64,000 bases of DNA, from the NCBI GenBank assembly GCA_037176885.1, contig JAWWNJ010000212.1, positions 225,890 to 289,889 on the forward strand. Direction: 5' to 3'. This DNA is from Favolaschia claudopus (taxonomy: Eukaryota > Basidiomycota > Agaricomycetes > Agaricales > Mycenaceae). The position numbers and the translations under genes are program-made. Below the pieces are notes generated by a model. That model was not told the origin of the DNA and searched no databases. It saw only the letters and a program-made list of their open reading frames with translations. Positions 1 to 10,477 of the stretch are shown here, one piece after another. The first letter of the stretch is position 1. Every line of letters starts with the position of its first letter.

Positions 1-1190
1 AATGAGGCGCGTTTCGATTTGAAACTCAAATATGATACAGTACCTAAGTGGGACGGCAACGTTGACACCATTATCCGGTGGTTTTTGAAGATCAACGACC
101 TTGCGAGAGAATCCGAGACGATCTATCAGCAGCTGGGACGTGTAGTCCCTAAGCGGCTGTAAGGCGCAGCGGAATCCTGGTATTGGTCATTAGAGACTTT
201 GCGGAAGCCACCGGTGGCTATTTGTGGCTCTTCGTGTTCAATAGTTTTTTGAGCCTCCCGCTCGAGTTAGCCACCCTAGCATCCCGTGAATAGGTAGTAC
301 AAATAGTGGCTAATCCACCCAGAGGCTGTCATCCGGTCCCGAGAAAAATTAGCCACCAATAGCCACCAGTGGCTACCGCAAAGTCTCTATTGCCGGCAAA
401 GTACCGTTCAGAAATTGAGAAAAATTGGGACACCTTGCGTAGCGCATTCGCGACCTACTACCTGAATCGTAAATGGTTAGACGGGCAGCGCGGACGAGCG
501 AATAGGGCGACCTACAGGGACGCTGGCCATACGCGCGAGACCCCGAGTGAATACTTCATTCGCAAAACCGAGCTCCTTAATAATGTTTATACTATGGATG
601 ATTCAGAGATCATTTTAGAGGTTATGGATGGCGCACCGTCAACATGGAATACCATCTTAACCACTCAAATGTATCGGGATCTGGTTGAATTCCAGGCCGC
701 AATTCGTTACAACGAGGATGCTTTAATGAAGCTCGACCGCCAGGAGAAGGAATATTCGTACCGAGACCGTGAGCGGAATCGGGACTTCCAGAGGGATCGC
801 CCTCGTAATGCACACGTTAACCTAGTAGGATGGTCAGCAAATTTGGGGCCGCCAAAATTTCCTAAGGATGATCGTAATGTCTCGAAGAGGGCTACCCCTG
901 ATACAAAAAGGGCGAGACCTTGTCGGCATTGTGGAAGTGGGAAACACTGGGATAACGAATGTAAACATTCCTTCCGAGGTAATAAAGCGGCACGTACCGA
1001 CCTAGCCACTTCGACGAGTGAGGATCATGAAGCTCAAAGTGACTACGATGAACTGTATTACGGATTGGACAGTGAACCAGATAGTGAGGACGAACAGAAG
1101 CAGGATTTTGAGTTGCCCTCCAGGAGTGCTGAATCCGAAGAGATTGATTCAGGCCTGGGGGGGGGGAAACTGTGTCTAATGACGCTATAA
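1..1190 (+). pseudogene. gag: Ty3 element 1 gag (5'-truncated by window edge, interrupted)
   Basis: Retrotransposon capsid/nucleocapsid protein. The frame is open from base 1, stops at TAA 160-162, and is then split by a small MITE (193-387). It resumes after the MITE and runs to 1190. A zinc knuckle of the CX2CX4HX4C type lies at 921-962 (CRHCGSGKHWDNEC), followed by an acidic tail. Upstream residues read as a Ty3-type gag (a TPSEYFIRK stretch at about 547-573). No ATG opens the downstream part; its apparent start GTG at 369 lies inside the MITE. The early stop and the insertion make this gag defective. The 5' LTR lies outside the window. The family assignment is firm, the exact ends are not. 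Confidence 0.8.
193..387. mobile_element. 195-bp MITE in gag of Ty3 element 1
   Basis: Terminal inverted repeats of about 28 bp: GAGACTTTGCGGAAGCCACC at the left and its near-complement at the right end, next to TA at 191-192 and 388-389. A TA target duplication of Tc1/mariner type is the simplest reading. However, restoring the gag frame works best if one extra T is also removed, so the exact duplication is uncertain. It has no coding capacity. A related left end recurs at 28139. Confidence 0.8.
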
Positions 1191-2248
1191 TTAACTCGGA
1201 AGAAACGGCTCTGGATACTCAGGCTCACCCTGATTCCAATTCTTCGGATTCTGGTTCAGTTCAACATGTTTCAACTTCTTGTGCGTCATTTCAGGCGAAA
1301 CATGCGCTGAATAGACGAACTCGTCGTCGATTAGCTCGAGATATCAAGGCAGTTAATTACCGAGTCATTACCTCACCAATCGGCAAGTCCGAAAAATCGA
1401 TCGTTGAACTTCGGAAGTACATGGCAAGACCTCCAGGAAGTTCGTTTCTTGGGGCCTTACCAACCGAAGCAACGGCTACTGTTGGTGGTTTGAATATTGA
1501 TCCTGTCAAGGTTATCATTGATTCGGGTTCGGACATTACTCTGATTTCACAAAAAGCTCTTGACGCACTCACCTATCCTCCGAAGGTCAAGGCAGGACAT
1601 CCAATCAACTTGATCCAGGTAACCGGTAAATCCTCGTTGTCCGGATATGTTATCCTTGACTTGTACTTCCATACAGACGAGGCTCCAGTAAAGGTGAATG
1701 TTGAGGCTTATGTGGTGAAAGGAATGACAACCCCTTTCATTTTGGGTAATGATTTCACGGATCAATATTCAATTTCGATAATTCGAGAAGACGGTGACAC
1801 GTACCTTCGCTTCGGAGACTCAGGACGACAGCTTAGAGTCGAAACATCAATTTCGAGTCTGATTGTTGACGATGAGGGTCATGCTTTCAAAGTTAAGGTT
1901 CGGACTGGAATTGATCAGCACGGCATAAAAGCAAAAGTCCATCGTCGAAATCAGAAATTGAAGCGAAGAGTGCGAGCCAGGCAGTCGAAATCTGAAGTCT
2001 GGGCAGCAGAACGAATCATCTTGCCTCCGGAAACCAGTGTCGCAGTCGCTGTAGAGGCCTATTTCCCGCGAGGACAAGATACAGTCTTTGTAGAGCGCCA
2101 ACTCGAAGCTCACGGAAATGCCGATGAAATATCAGGCTCTCCAGACTCGCTGATTTCCCGAGACAACCCGAAACTTCATGTCGCCAATTTCTCGAGCAAA
2201 CCAGTCGTAATTTCGAAGGGAGAGGTACTTGGTTATTCCAGAAGATGA
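1172..2248 (+). CDS. pro: Ty3 element 1 protease domain
   Basis: Aspartic protease part of the gag-pol polyprotein. The catalytic Asp-Ser-Gly is at 1520-1528 (context VIIDSGSDITLIS), and a second conserved block, PFILGND, lies near 1732-1752, as in Ty3 proteases. The frame is -1 relative to gag and is entered near a run of ten G (1157-1166), so it is presumably reached by frameshifting, or the run is an indel. The first codon given is GTG, not a real start. It ends in a TGA that overlaps an ATG at 2245. The tail resembles the region that normally leads into reverse transcriptase, so the 2249-2914 stretch probably holds disruptions. Confidence 0.8.
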   Translation: MSNDAIINSEETALDTQAHPDSNSSDSGSVQHVSTSCASFQAKHALNRRTRRRLARDIKAVNYRVITSPIGKSEKSIVELRKYMARPPGSSFLGALPTEATATVGGLNIDPVKVIIDSGSDITLISQKALDALTYPPKVKAGHPINLIQVTGKSSLSGYVILDLYFHTDEAPVKVNVEAYVVKGMTTPFILGNDFTDQYSISIIREDGDTYLRFGDSGRQLRVETSISSLIVDDEGHAFKVKVRTGIDQHGIKAKVHRRNQKLKRRVRARQSKSEVWAAERIILPPETSVAVAVEAYFPRGQDTVFVERQLEAHGNADEISGSPDSLISRDNPKLHVANFSSKPVVISKGEVLGYSRR

Positions 2249-2914
2249 GCAAATATTCCAAAGAGCAACAAGTCCAAATTACAGCTGTTTGCAAAGCTAA
2301 TGGCACTTTCGATGATTTTATAAATAAAGAACAATTTGAACACCCGAACTTACTTCTCCTGTTTCACACTCAATTCTTGCTCAATTCACACGTTTGTAGG
2401 CTCGTTTTGAAGCGAATCAACGGGGGCTTTCATCCCATATCAAAGTTGCCCTCTAACTCCAAAATTTCGCGATCCTTGATTTCAACTTATCGGCGTTGAT
2501 ATGAAGACTGAAACTGACACAACTTACTCATTTCTTGTCAGAATCACTTCAACCTGAATGATTATGGAAGCCAGAACATAGACAACGAGTCTTGCATTTT
2601 CAAAATGCAAGGCAAGGACCAATCGCCTTCCTAAAAATGAAATTACATACCATAGCATCATTCTCAGTGCCGAGCTGTTTGATTCATGTTTTCCAAAAGG
2701 TGAGATTGCAGACTAATTCTGACCTCAAATCTGATTATATAATCCCTTTATAGCACCAGAATATGTTCAAAACTGAGTGAGAACGAAGCGAACCACTTTC
2801 CAGTCGAGCTGTGTATACTCGGCATCATGCGATCAAGCTACGGCAAGTGCGGCTGGCCTACTGCCAAGGGTGTGGAGGCGCCGCCTGATGGCTTCAAAAC
2901 AAGCAATCAACTGA
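2249..2914 (+). pseudogene. degenerate protease-RT linker of Ty3 element 1
   Basis: A short frame from ATG 2245 reaches 2499 and shows no motif I recognise. From 2500 to 2914 all frames have frequent stops. By position this should be the linker between protease and reverse transcriptase. It may include an insertion, since the next pol frame starts without an ATG. No terminal repeats were found. Confidence 0.4.
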
Positions 2915-5900
2915 GTGGATTGGACGAGAATTGAGGGAGATATAAGCACTTCAAGACAGTATGTTTCAAATGCTTTTCTTTACATCAAAAAAACAAGAAG
3001 TGCCATTAACTTTGCAAACAGCTGTAATGCTCATGCTTCATTTGTGAAGAATTTGGTGGCACAGAAGCTAGCGACGGATGAAAAGCAAACAAGTAGTCGA
3101 AGAACAGCAGCAGCTGATGACGGCATTGACAACCGGGATAAATCAATCCGAGATCCGGAATCATTTGCTTCCGTTGATCGGGGATCACAAACTCCGCTGT
3201 CAAGCAATAACCACCATTTTCATCCCTCACACATTTCCGTACCTCGTGAGGCTCTTGACCCCGAATGTCCCTTTTGTCGACCCGGTAAGCACTCCAAACC
3301 AAGCAACACCGACTCTCGGAGTGCAAGATCTGTCACCAACATCTCCTCAAAGGCTCATCGTAACGCATCCGAGCCCGACGATCCATTGGCTGAAGAACCT
3401 CTTGAAGGTGGGCCGAAAACTGCTGAAGCCCCAGAACCTTCAATTCCAAAATCTCAACTACTTGAAGCCGTAGACATCTCCTCAGATATCAGCCTCGAAC
3501 AGCGGAAAATCATCGAAGATGTTCTTCTTCGCAACGAAACGGCTTTCGGTTTGGATGGTAGGCTCGGAAACTATGAAGTTCAAGTAGAGATACCTATGAA
3601 GCCAGACTGGGAACCAGTCTCGCTTCCACCTTTCCCCGTCTCACCGGCTAATCGTGAAGTTATTGACAAACAGATGGATTCATGGATCCAACTTGGCGTC
3701 ATTGAACCTTCAAGAAGCCCGTGGGCCGCACCTCTTTTCATCGTCTATCGAAATGGTAAGCCGCGAATGGTCATTGATCTACGGAAGCTCAACGAGATGG
3801 TTGTAGCCGATGAATTTCCCTTACCTCGTCAAGACGATATTCTCCAAGCTCTTTCCGGCTCGCAGTGGCTAAGTACATTAGACGCTCTTGCCGGCTTCAC
3901 CCAACTCACTATGTCACCATCCTCAGCGGAAAAACTCGCATTTCGTACCCATCGCGGTCTCTGGCAATTTCGTCGAATGCCGTTTGGCTACCGAAATGGT
4001 CCGAGTGTGTTTCAACGAGTCATGCAGAATGTATTAGCGCCATTCCTCTGGATTTTCGCGTTAGTATATATTGATGATATCGTTGTTTTCTCACTAACGT
4101 TTGAAGAACATGTTCAACACCTCGACCAAGTGTTTTCCGCCATCGCTAGCGCCAACCTGACGCTTTCACCAGGCAAGTGTCACTTAGCCTACCAATCTCT
4201 ACTTCTTCTTGGTCAGAAGGTCTCGCGTTTAGGACTTTCCACTCACAAGGAGAAGGTAGATGCTATCTTACAGCTCGACGAACCTTCAAACGTTCACGAA
4301 CTCCAACAATTCCTCGGAATGATGGTATATTTCTCTTCCTATATTCCATTTTACGCTTGGATTGCACGTCCATTCTTTCGACTCCTTCAGAAAGGTGTCA
4401 AATGGGAGTGGACGAGTTTAGAATCTGAAGCATTTGACTTGTGCAAACAAGTCTTAACCAACTCTCCTGTTCGAGGCTGTGCTATGCGCGGTAAACCCTA
4501 TCGCGTGTATTCTGACGCTTGCGACTTTGGACTCGCAGCTATTCTCCAACAAGTTCAACCAATTAACATTCGAGATCTACGCGGTACCCGCATATACGAC
4601 CGCCTCGAACGTGCTTTCAGAAATGGTGAGTCTGTACCTGTTCTTGTGACCGCGGAGAAAGGCATTGATGATATTCCTACACCTGGACCTTGGGCCGAGA
4701 ACTTCGAGGACACCACCGTTCACATCGAGCGAGTAATTTGCTATTGGTCTCGGGTTCTCAAGTCAGCCGAACGCAATTACTCACCGACCGAACGCGAAGC
4801 TCTGGCCCTCAAGGAAGGTTTGATTAAATTTCAACCGTTTCTAGAAGGTGAGAGTGTCGCTGCTATCACAGATCACGCCGCTCTGACTTGGAGCCGTACA
4901 TTTCAAAATGTGAATCGCAGATTGCTTACATGGGGAACCGTGTTTTCCGCTTATCCGGATTTGAAAATTGTACACCGTGCGGGTCGTGTCCACTCTAACG
5001 TGGATCCTATCTCCAGGCTTCGACGCCGCGTCCCTATCTACGACAGCCCGGCTACCGATAATATTCCTTTTGTTGAACTGGGCAGCGACGACCCTCTGAA
5101 AAACATGTACGATGAGTTGGGCCCCCTGTTCGAAGAAAAACTTCTCACTGTCGCCACAAGATTCGCCCGGACTCTCGAAGATCATCCCGAAAAGGATGTG
5201 CTTCACCATGATATCATCGCTCTCGGTTCCGACGACTTGCTCCATTCATCCTATTCCACTTCGCGCTCTTATTCTGTCTTGGTCGGCATTTCCGAAGATG
5301 AAATTCGGTCTTGGGCTTCTGCGTATCAAGAAGACCCTCATTTCTCCAAAGTTCTGAAGGGATGGAAGGGGGAGAACAATTGGTCCAACCCTCTTTATCC
5401 GCAATATCACTACAGCGATAACGCACTGATCTATTTCGAAGATTGGCAGGGAAATAACCGCCTTTGCGTCCCAGAAAAATTCAGAGTCCAAGTAATGGCG
5501 GAAACTCATAACACTCTCACAGAAGCGGCTCACGCGGGCTATCACCGAACATATAATCGTTTAGCTTCCACTTACTACTGGCCTCGTATGTCCCGCCAAT
5601 TAAAGCATTATACATCTACTTGTGACATCTGCCAGAAAACTAAACCCCGCCGCCACGCGCCTACTGGACTTCTCCAACCAATTCCTATACCAACGCAACC
5701 CTTCGAAGTAGTGTCCATGGACTTCATTCCAGAACTGCCGAATTCATCCGGATATTCAAATATCCTTGTCATCATTGATAAGCTCACCAAATACACCCTC
5801 TTCATCCCATGCCTGACCGAGATTTCCGAAGTCGAAGCAGCACAGCTGTTTTTCAAACACGTTATCTCACATTTCGGAATTCCAAAACAAGTTATCACGG

Positions 5901-6883
5901 ATCGCGACACGCGGTGGCGCAACGATTTCTGGGGTGAAATATGCCGTCTGATGGGTATGCAACGCGCTTTGACTACTGCGTATCATCCACAAGCTGACGG
6001 TCAGACTGAAAACATTAACCAGACCCTAGAGATCGCGCTGCGTGCATATATTGGACCCTCAAGAGACAACTGGAGTAACTTCCTAGACGGATTCGCGCTG
6101 GCTTATAATTCAACTCCACACACAAGCACAGGTTTCTCCCCGGCATATCTTTTGCGCGGTTATCATCCAATCACAGGAACGAATATAATCTCGACTTCAG
6201 CTTCGATAGATCGACCGTCTGAAGCCGAGAATTCGGGGGGGAATACTACTCCACAAAGTGCACCTGTGATCAATGAAAAAGCTCAAAATATGATCGAAGA
6301 ATTCGAAGCGAATCGCAGCCGCGCGAAGGAAGCCTTGTTACTTTCTCAGGTCTTTCAAAAGCGCGCCTACAATAACGGACGGCTTCTTACCGAGTACGAG
6401 GAAGGTGATTTTGTTGTACTAAATCCCCATTCACTTCATCTCTTGCGCGATGAGAAAGGCCGTGGCAAGAAATTGCTCATGAAGTATGACGGACCTTTCG
6501 AGATCATTCGCAAACTCAGCCCCGTCACTTACCAGCTCCGCCTACCGGTTTCCTACGGTATCCACCCAATTTTGAATATCGCTCATTTGGAAACTTATCA
6601 GAAGTCTCCTCCGGAGTATGGTGATCGACCCTCGAAATCTCTGAACCGAGACGACTTCGACGCTAAACCCGAAGTGGATGTTGATTTTATACTCGCAGAA
6701 CGATTTAGGAAAGTCCGTGGCCGGAGAATCCAGCAATTTAAGGTACGGTGGAAAGGTTTTGGACCCGAAGATGACGAATGGCTTACCAAAAAGGGTTTGC
6801 GCAATGCACTAAAGGTTTTAGAAGAATGGTTCAACGCCAAAAAAGGTCAATGTTCATCAGCAAATTCGTCGAGCACCAACTGA
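2915..6883 (+). CDS. pol: Ty3 element 1 Pol: RT, RNase H, integrase, chromodomain
   Basis: A 1322-codon uninterrupted frame starting at a non-ATG codon. Order: a poorly conserved N-terminal 200 residues; reverse transcriptase with catalytic YIDD at 4067-4078 (about residue 385) and the MPFGYRNGPSVFQ block before it; RNase H around 4490-5010 (YSDACDFGLA and, later, TDHAALTW); integrase zinc finger of HHCC type at about 5539-5640, then the DDE core (MDFIPELP near 5718, TDRDTRW near 5896, ADGQTEN near 5992). A C-terminal chromodomain at about 6676-6840 (FKVRWKGFGPEDDEW) makes this a chromovirus. Integration is expected to be guided by histone marks (family knowledge). The frame is intact, but gag is not. 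Confidence 0.92.
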   Translation: MDWTRIEGDISTSRQYVSNAFLYIKKTRSAINFANSCNAHASFVKNLVAQKLATDEKQTSSRRTAAADDGIDNRDKSIRDPESFASVDRGSQTPLSSNNHHFHPSHISVPREALDPECPFCRPGKHSKPSNTDSRSARSVTNISSKAHRNASEPDDPLAEEPLEGGPKTAEAPEPSIPKSQLLEAVDISSDISLEQRKIIEDVLLRNETAFGLDGRLGNYEVQVEIPMKPDWEPVSLPPFPVSPANREVIDKQMDSWIQLGVIEPSRSPWAAPLFIVYRNGKPRMVIDLRKLNEMVVADEFPLPRQDDILQALSGSQWLSTLDALAGFTQLTMSPSSAEKLAFRTHRGLWQFRRMPFGYRNGPSVFQRVMQNVLAPFLWIFALVYIDDIVVFSLTFEEHVQHLDQVFSAIASANLTLSPGKCHLAYQSLLLLGQKVSRLGLSTHKEKVDAILQLDEPSNVHELQQFLGMMVYFSSYIPFYAWIARPFFRLLQKGVKWEWTSLESEAFDLCKQVLTNSPVRGCAMRGKPYRVYSDACDFGLAAILQQVQPINIRDLRGTRIYDRLERAFRNGESVPVLVTAEKGIDDIPTPGPWAENFEDTTVHIERVICYWSRVLKSAERNYSPTEREALALKEGLIKFQPFLEGESVAAITDHAALTWSRTFQNVNRRLLTWGTVFSAYPDLKIVHRAGRVHSNVDPISRLRRRVPIYDSPATDNIPFVELGSDDPLKNMYDELGPLFEEKLLTVATRFARTLEDHPEKDVLHHDIIALGSDDLLHSSYSTSRSYSVLVGISEDEIRSWASAYQEDPHFSKVLKGWKGENNWSNPLYPQYHYSDNALIYFEDWQGNNRLCVPEKFRVQVMAETHNTLTEAAHAGYHRTYNRLASTYYWPRMSRQLKHYTSTCDICQKTKPRRHAPTGLLQPIPIPTQPFEVVSMDFIPELPNSSGYSNILVIIDKLTKYTLFIPCLTEISEVEAAQLFFKHVISHFGIPKQVITDRDTRWRNDFWGEICRLMGMQRALTTAYHPQADGQTENINQTLEIALRAYIGPSRDNWSNFLDGFALAYNSTPHTSTGFSPAYLLRGYHPITGTNIISTSASIDRPSEAENSGGNTTPQSAPVINEKAQNMIEEFEANRSRAKEALLLSQVFQKRAYNNGRLLTEYEEGDFVVLNPHSLHLLRDEKGRGKKLLMKYDGPFEIIRKLSPVTYQLRLPVSYGIHPILNIAHLETYQKSPPEYGDRPSKSLNRDDFDAKPEVDVDFILAERFRKVRGRRIQQFKVRWKGFGPEDDEWLTKKGLRNALKVLEEWFNAKKGQCSSANSSSTN

Positions 6884-7066
6884 TTCAACCGAACGAGAAA
6901 TTGGAACCAAATAATTGATGCCGAGTATTATTTAAACACGCTACATTGCCTCACTCGCTCAGTACTTGCCCACCGCTCGTCTCTTACTGTTCTGTAGATC
7001 AGAACGTACTAGCTCACATCTCTCGAACTCCTTTGCAATCCTTCCTTCGCATCACGCTACTATATC

Positions 7067-8035
7067 ATGGGTCAAACTCGCGCTGTTCTCGTCAACCCCA
7101 CCAGCGTTGTTCTGGAGGAACAATTCCTTCGCGATCATCACGCTTGGAACTTCGCCAATCCTCGACCTTCTATTGTTCAATACCCTGCTTCGACAGCTGC
7201 GACCGCAGGCTCCGAGCCTTCTTCCCCCAATCAACTGTCGGATGATGGCTTCCCTTCTCCGCTCCTGGTCGCGCCACCACCTTCACCGGATCCCAAGTAC
7301 ATCGGGACTCGAGCCCCTCGTCCGCACCTTCGACCCTGCCAATCCTATGTTGGCTTTGGACTCCGTCGCTGGTGCGCATTATATTTATTTGCTACTTTTT
7401 TTCCTTGACTCGTCTCTACCAAGGGGATTCCGCTTCTTCGCACCTTACTCCACATGAAGCTGGGCCCGGCCCTTCACCAGCTCACACCCTCCGCGGAACA
7501 CATTGTTCCCATTCTTCGTGACGGAGAGCACTCATTCATCATCCATCCGATCATTGCTCAGCAGTACCGCAAAGGTTTCGAAACGATTGCCGGTGTGATT
7601 CCTGTGTGCGGGTAATCATCAAGAATATAATGTGGGAATGCCGGTACGATTTTCGCAGATTGGCTCTTGACACTACTCATACGCCTGAACCAGCTACCTA
7701 TGGGAATTCCTAGTGATGCCCTCATCGAAGCCGATGCCGCGGCTCGAGCTCCCGGAATCTGTATGTTTGTTCACCACGTCGGATCCATCACCTTCGAAAA
7801 TCGCTACTTCAACACTGTCGAATCGGCCGTCGACGCGCTCAGTTACATGGAGAAGATTCGTTGCCACGGAGTTCACTGGATCGCCAACATGATTCGCCGC
7901 TCCGCTGAGAGCGGATACTTCTCATCGTGGGGTTTTGGTCCACTCATTGGGATGGGCGTGCCGGAATGGAACCATCGCATCATGCGCTACTTTTCTTATG
8001 GGGGTTACTCGGAGTTAGCAGTCTATATGCGCAAC
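7067..8035 (+). pseudogene. unrecognised multi-exon gene or remnant downstream of Ty3 element 1
   Basis: Not recognised. ATG 7067 opens a coding-looking stretch (MGQTRAVLVNPTSVVLEEQF) in one frame. A second stretch (LVRTFDPANPMLALDSVAG) follows in another frame up to a donor-like GTGCGC at 7372; an acceptor at 7422-7423 would give a 52-base intron. A third stretch from about 7424 runs to a donor-like GGTAATC near 7611, and an acceptor CCTAG at 7709-7713 joins it in frame to the long segment ending near 8035. A TATTTAAA-like box sits about 140 bases before the ATG. One frame change is not explained by a clean intron, so decay is likely. Repeat copy A begins where the coding signal stops, which suggests disruption. 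It could be an accessory gene of the retroelement or a host gene. Confidence 0.4.
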
Positions 8036-8640
8036 CTAGCTATAGCTACGGTAACGGGGAATTTTGCGCAAAATTCCGTGCCAAAGGGCCTCAAAACAGC
8101 GGAATTATGGGCAAACAGGACAGCGTGGGAAGGAATTATGGGCAGATCATTTCAAAACACCCCAAATTCAAACACTGGAATTCTGGGCAAACGATACAGG
8201 TGCCAGCAATAGCCTGCCTTGTACAAAAAACTTATAAGCCCTCACCACTGACTAAAAGGAACAAAGACACAAACACGCTCCTTATAGTCACCAGCAAGGC
8301 CTTATAAGAAATGCGACTCACTGCCAGAAAAAAATATAAGCCACAGCCAAGGCTTATAAGAAATGCGATTGAACAGCCGACTCAAGCCATCGGGAAAAAT
8401 TGGTGGAAACCAAAAGGGTGTCAAATAGCCTACAAATCAGCCTAGTGTCACTGCAAACACCCGAACAGGTCCCGTTGAGGTGCTATATTGACTTGGATGG
8501 AAACCGTACAGCTGGGACCGAAAGCTGACTACGACAATCAATTGAGCACCGATTGCCTTGGGTATAGGCTCGAATTGATGCGTTTGAGTAGTACTATAAG
8601 ATGATGTCATCAGCGATCGAGTCGCAGGTCACCTGACATT
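8036..8640. repeat. unknown dispersed repeat, copy A
   Basis: Aligns along its length with copies B and C. It starts near AGCTACGGTAA, has a perfect 20-bp palindrome at 8058-8077 (GGAATTTTGCGCAAAATTCC), then direct words GGAATTATGGGC at about 8101, 8135 and 8177 (variant). Several CTTATAAG/GCCTTATAA words follow, and a 3' half containing TAGGCTCGAATTGATGCG. There is no open frame. It could be an LTR or a non-autonomous DNA element; no target duplication was found. Confidence 0.65.
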
Positions 8641-8654
8641 CACGACTCGGTCAA

Positions 8655-8732
8655 ACAAGCTTAAGCACCCCGCCTTCGGCAGGGCCGGCTCGCTGCGCTC
8701 GCGTCCCTACCTACGGCTTGTGCACAGCTTGT
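8655..8732. repeat. 78-bp GC hairpin cassette, copy 1
   Basis: Bounded by ACAAGCT at the left and its exact complement AGCTTGT at the right. The interior is GC-rich with a hairpin around CCGCCTTCGGCAGGG. It is followed by GGGGCTCCGCCCC and a 14-bp palindrome AAACCCCGGGGTTT. The same 78-base unit occurs at 9842 and 40566. Confidence 0.75.
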
Positions 8733-8819
8733 CGGGGCTCCGCCCCAAACCCCGGGGTTTTTTTTTTGCTGGATTCTGTGCCCACGGAGTAATATGCCCG
8801 CCGGTGGAAAGTTCGCTGG

Positions 8820-9478
8820 TGTCAGGGGAACCCCCCGCTTCCCCGACCCGCTCCGCTATTCCTTGCATCACTCCAGCCTTCTTGGGAACGCTACTCCCTC
8901 CAGACTTCCCCCTTTGTCACACCTTCCTCCTTCCGACCCCCCGTTCCCCTCCTCGACAGACTCCTGTCGACCCTGCGCTCCTACAGCTAGTGCTCAGCGC
9001 AACCCGGTTCCCTACTGGTCTTCCGGTCAGACTTCTAGCCCTCCGAGAGCTCTGGTACCCCCGAGCTCCGGCCCTCCGGACTCCGGCTCCGGTTTCCCAC
9101 GCTCTCCGGACCACAGGGTATCTTCGGGCCTTCGTCGGTCTACGATCTCTGGACCAGTATTGTGATCCTCCCTCTTCTGGGCATATCCCTGGCTCCCTGC
9201 TACTGTTGGATCATCTGATCATTGATATCACATCATAGATGCTGTGCTACTACATAGTTCCCACGCACCGTGAGAAGTCACGCGTCACGCGCACTTTTAC
9301 TGTGACGCCTGGGCATGGAGACTCCTTACTCTGTTCTCTAAGGATTCTCCCTCTGCCCAGGTGAGTAGACACTCTTCCTCTTGTTGTAGCTAGCCCACTA
9401 AGGATTCTCCCTCTGCCCAGTGCTTGTTGGACTCTTGAGTACCTCGGGCCTCAGGCCCTGGCAGCTGTTGCCCTTACA
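8820..9478. mobile_element. solo LTR 1 (659 bp)
   Basis: Begins TGTCAGGGGAACC and ends GTTGCCCTTACA, that is TG...CA ends. It is flanked by a perfect 5-bp duplication GCTGG (8815-8819 and 9479-9483). The same sequence occurs at 12221 and 52619 with different duplications. It contains a doubled CTAAGGATTCTCCCTCTGCC word near 9340-9420. Apparent proline-rich frames inside are not genes. It arose by LTR-LTR recombination of an element whose full copy is not in this window. Confidence 0.95.
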
Positions 9479-9483
9479 GCTGG

Positions 9484-9841
9484 CGGCCACCACTGGCCAC
9501 CAGTGGACATTGGCGGACGCTGCTGGACGATGTGATCCAATGACGGCAGCGAAGTCCGTTGATCCTCGCTGTTTCCCACTGACCCACAGGCATATCCGCA
9601 CTGGATTCCAATGGAAATCGTTGGGAGTCAGCGAAGAACGCTGGTTTATACGGAAAATATCAAGTTTATGGTAAGTTTGAGACTCATCTCGGAGGGAGGT
9701 AGAACTAAAGTTGAATTCACTTTCTCTGGCTCTAGTTCAGGATACTACCCCTTTTACCTACAGTTCAACTTGTAAAATAACGCGAGCCCGTGGTCATATT
9801 TTCTCGGTTGAACTTGTTCATGGACTTCTTCAATTGATAAA
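9484..9841. other. gene-free spacer with inverted CCACTGG words
   Basis: Host side of solo LTR 1. Contains the inverted pair CCACTGG...CCAGTGG at about 9491-9507 and GGATTCCAATGG near 9603. No convincing coding frame. Confidence 0.4.
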
Positions 9842-9919
9842 ACGAGCTTTAACACCCTGCCTTCGGCAGGGCGGGCTCGCTGCGCCCACCGCCCTTCCTA
9901 CGGCGGGCGTACAGCTCGT
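9842..9919. repeat. 78-bp GC hairpin cassette, copy 2
   Basis: Same length as copies 1 and 3 but diverged. Its ends are ACGAGCT and AGCTCGT, so both arms have changed together and still pair. Internal hairpin CCCTGCCTTCGGCAGGG. Confidence 0.75.
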
Positions 9920-10477
9920 GAAATGAATAATTCCTCTGAATCCCGCTCGCGTCATACGAGGAAAACAAATAGAATGAATGGTTCGGTGATCAGTTGTATA
10001 CCTCCTGTAGCTTTTGCCTTATTTGTTTTCAGTAGAAGAAAGAATTCTAGCCAAGTTACACTCAATCACCTTGAGTCAGTGCACGTCAACATAATTCGAA
10101 TCTGCTGCGCTAGCTAAATTATTGGAGCCCGGAACATTGTCAAAATTCGATGGACTCCACCGGATTCCACTGGAAATGGGTGGGGAGCGGCCTGCAACGG
10201 CCTCCGATGTAATCCAGCGGACGCCAGTGTAGTCCAGTGAAAGGTGACGGACCCACCGGAGTCCAATGCCGGGTTGCCGGACAGCGTTGGAGTCCGGCGA
10301 TCAACACTGGAATTCAGCCGGTTGCCACCTCCGCGTATATTACTGTGCCCACGGCAAGCCCACGGCGCCGCACTGCCGCTCGCTGAACTCGCGGCGCGCG
10401 GCGCCGGGGACCCCGTGATTTTCTGTCAAAAGTCACGTTACTAATTCGTCACCTTGTGTTTTCATGTATAGGACACT
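9920..10477. other. gene-free spacer with GGANTCCA word cluster
   Basis: No gene is visible. Between about 10145 and 10325 words of the type GGANTCCANNGG recur in both orientations (for example GGATTCCACTGG, GGAGTCCAATGC, GTAGTCCAGTG). Such clustering is typical of subterminal regions of DNA transposons, but no ends were found. Confidence 0.4.

Noticed and set aside
8720..9238. Proline/serine-rich frames inside the solo LTRs (also at 12145 and 52431)
   Set aside because: They lie wholly in LTR sequence with exact LTR ends and duplications.
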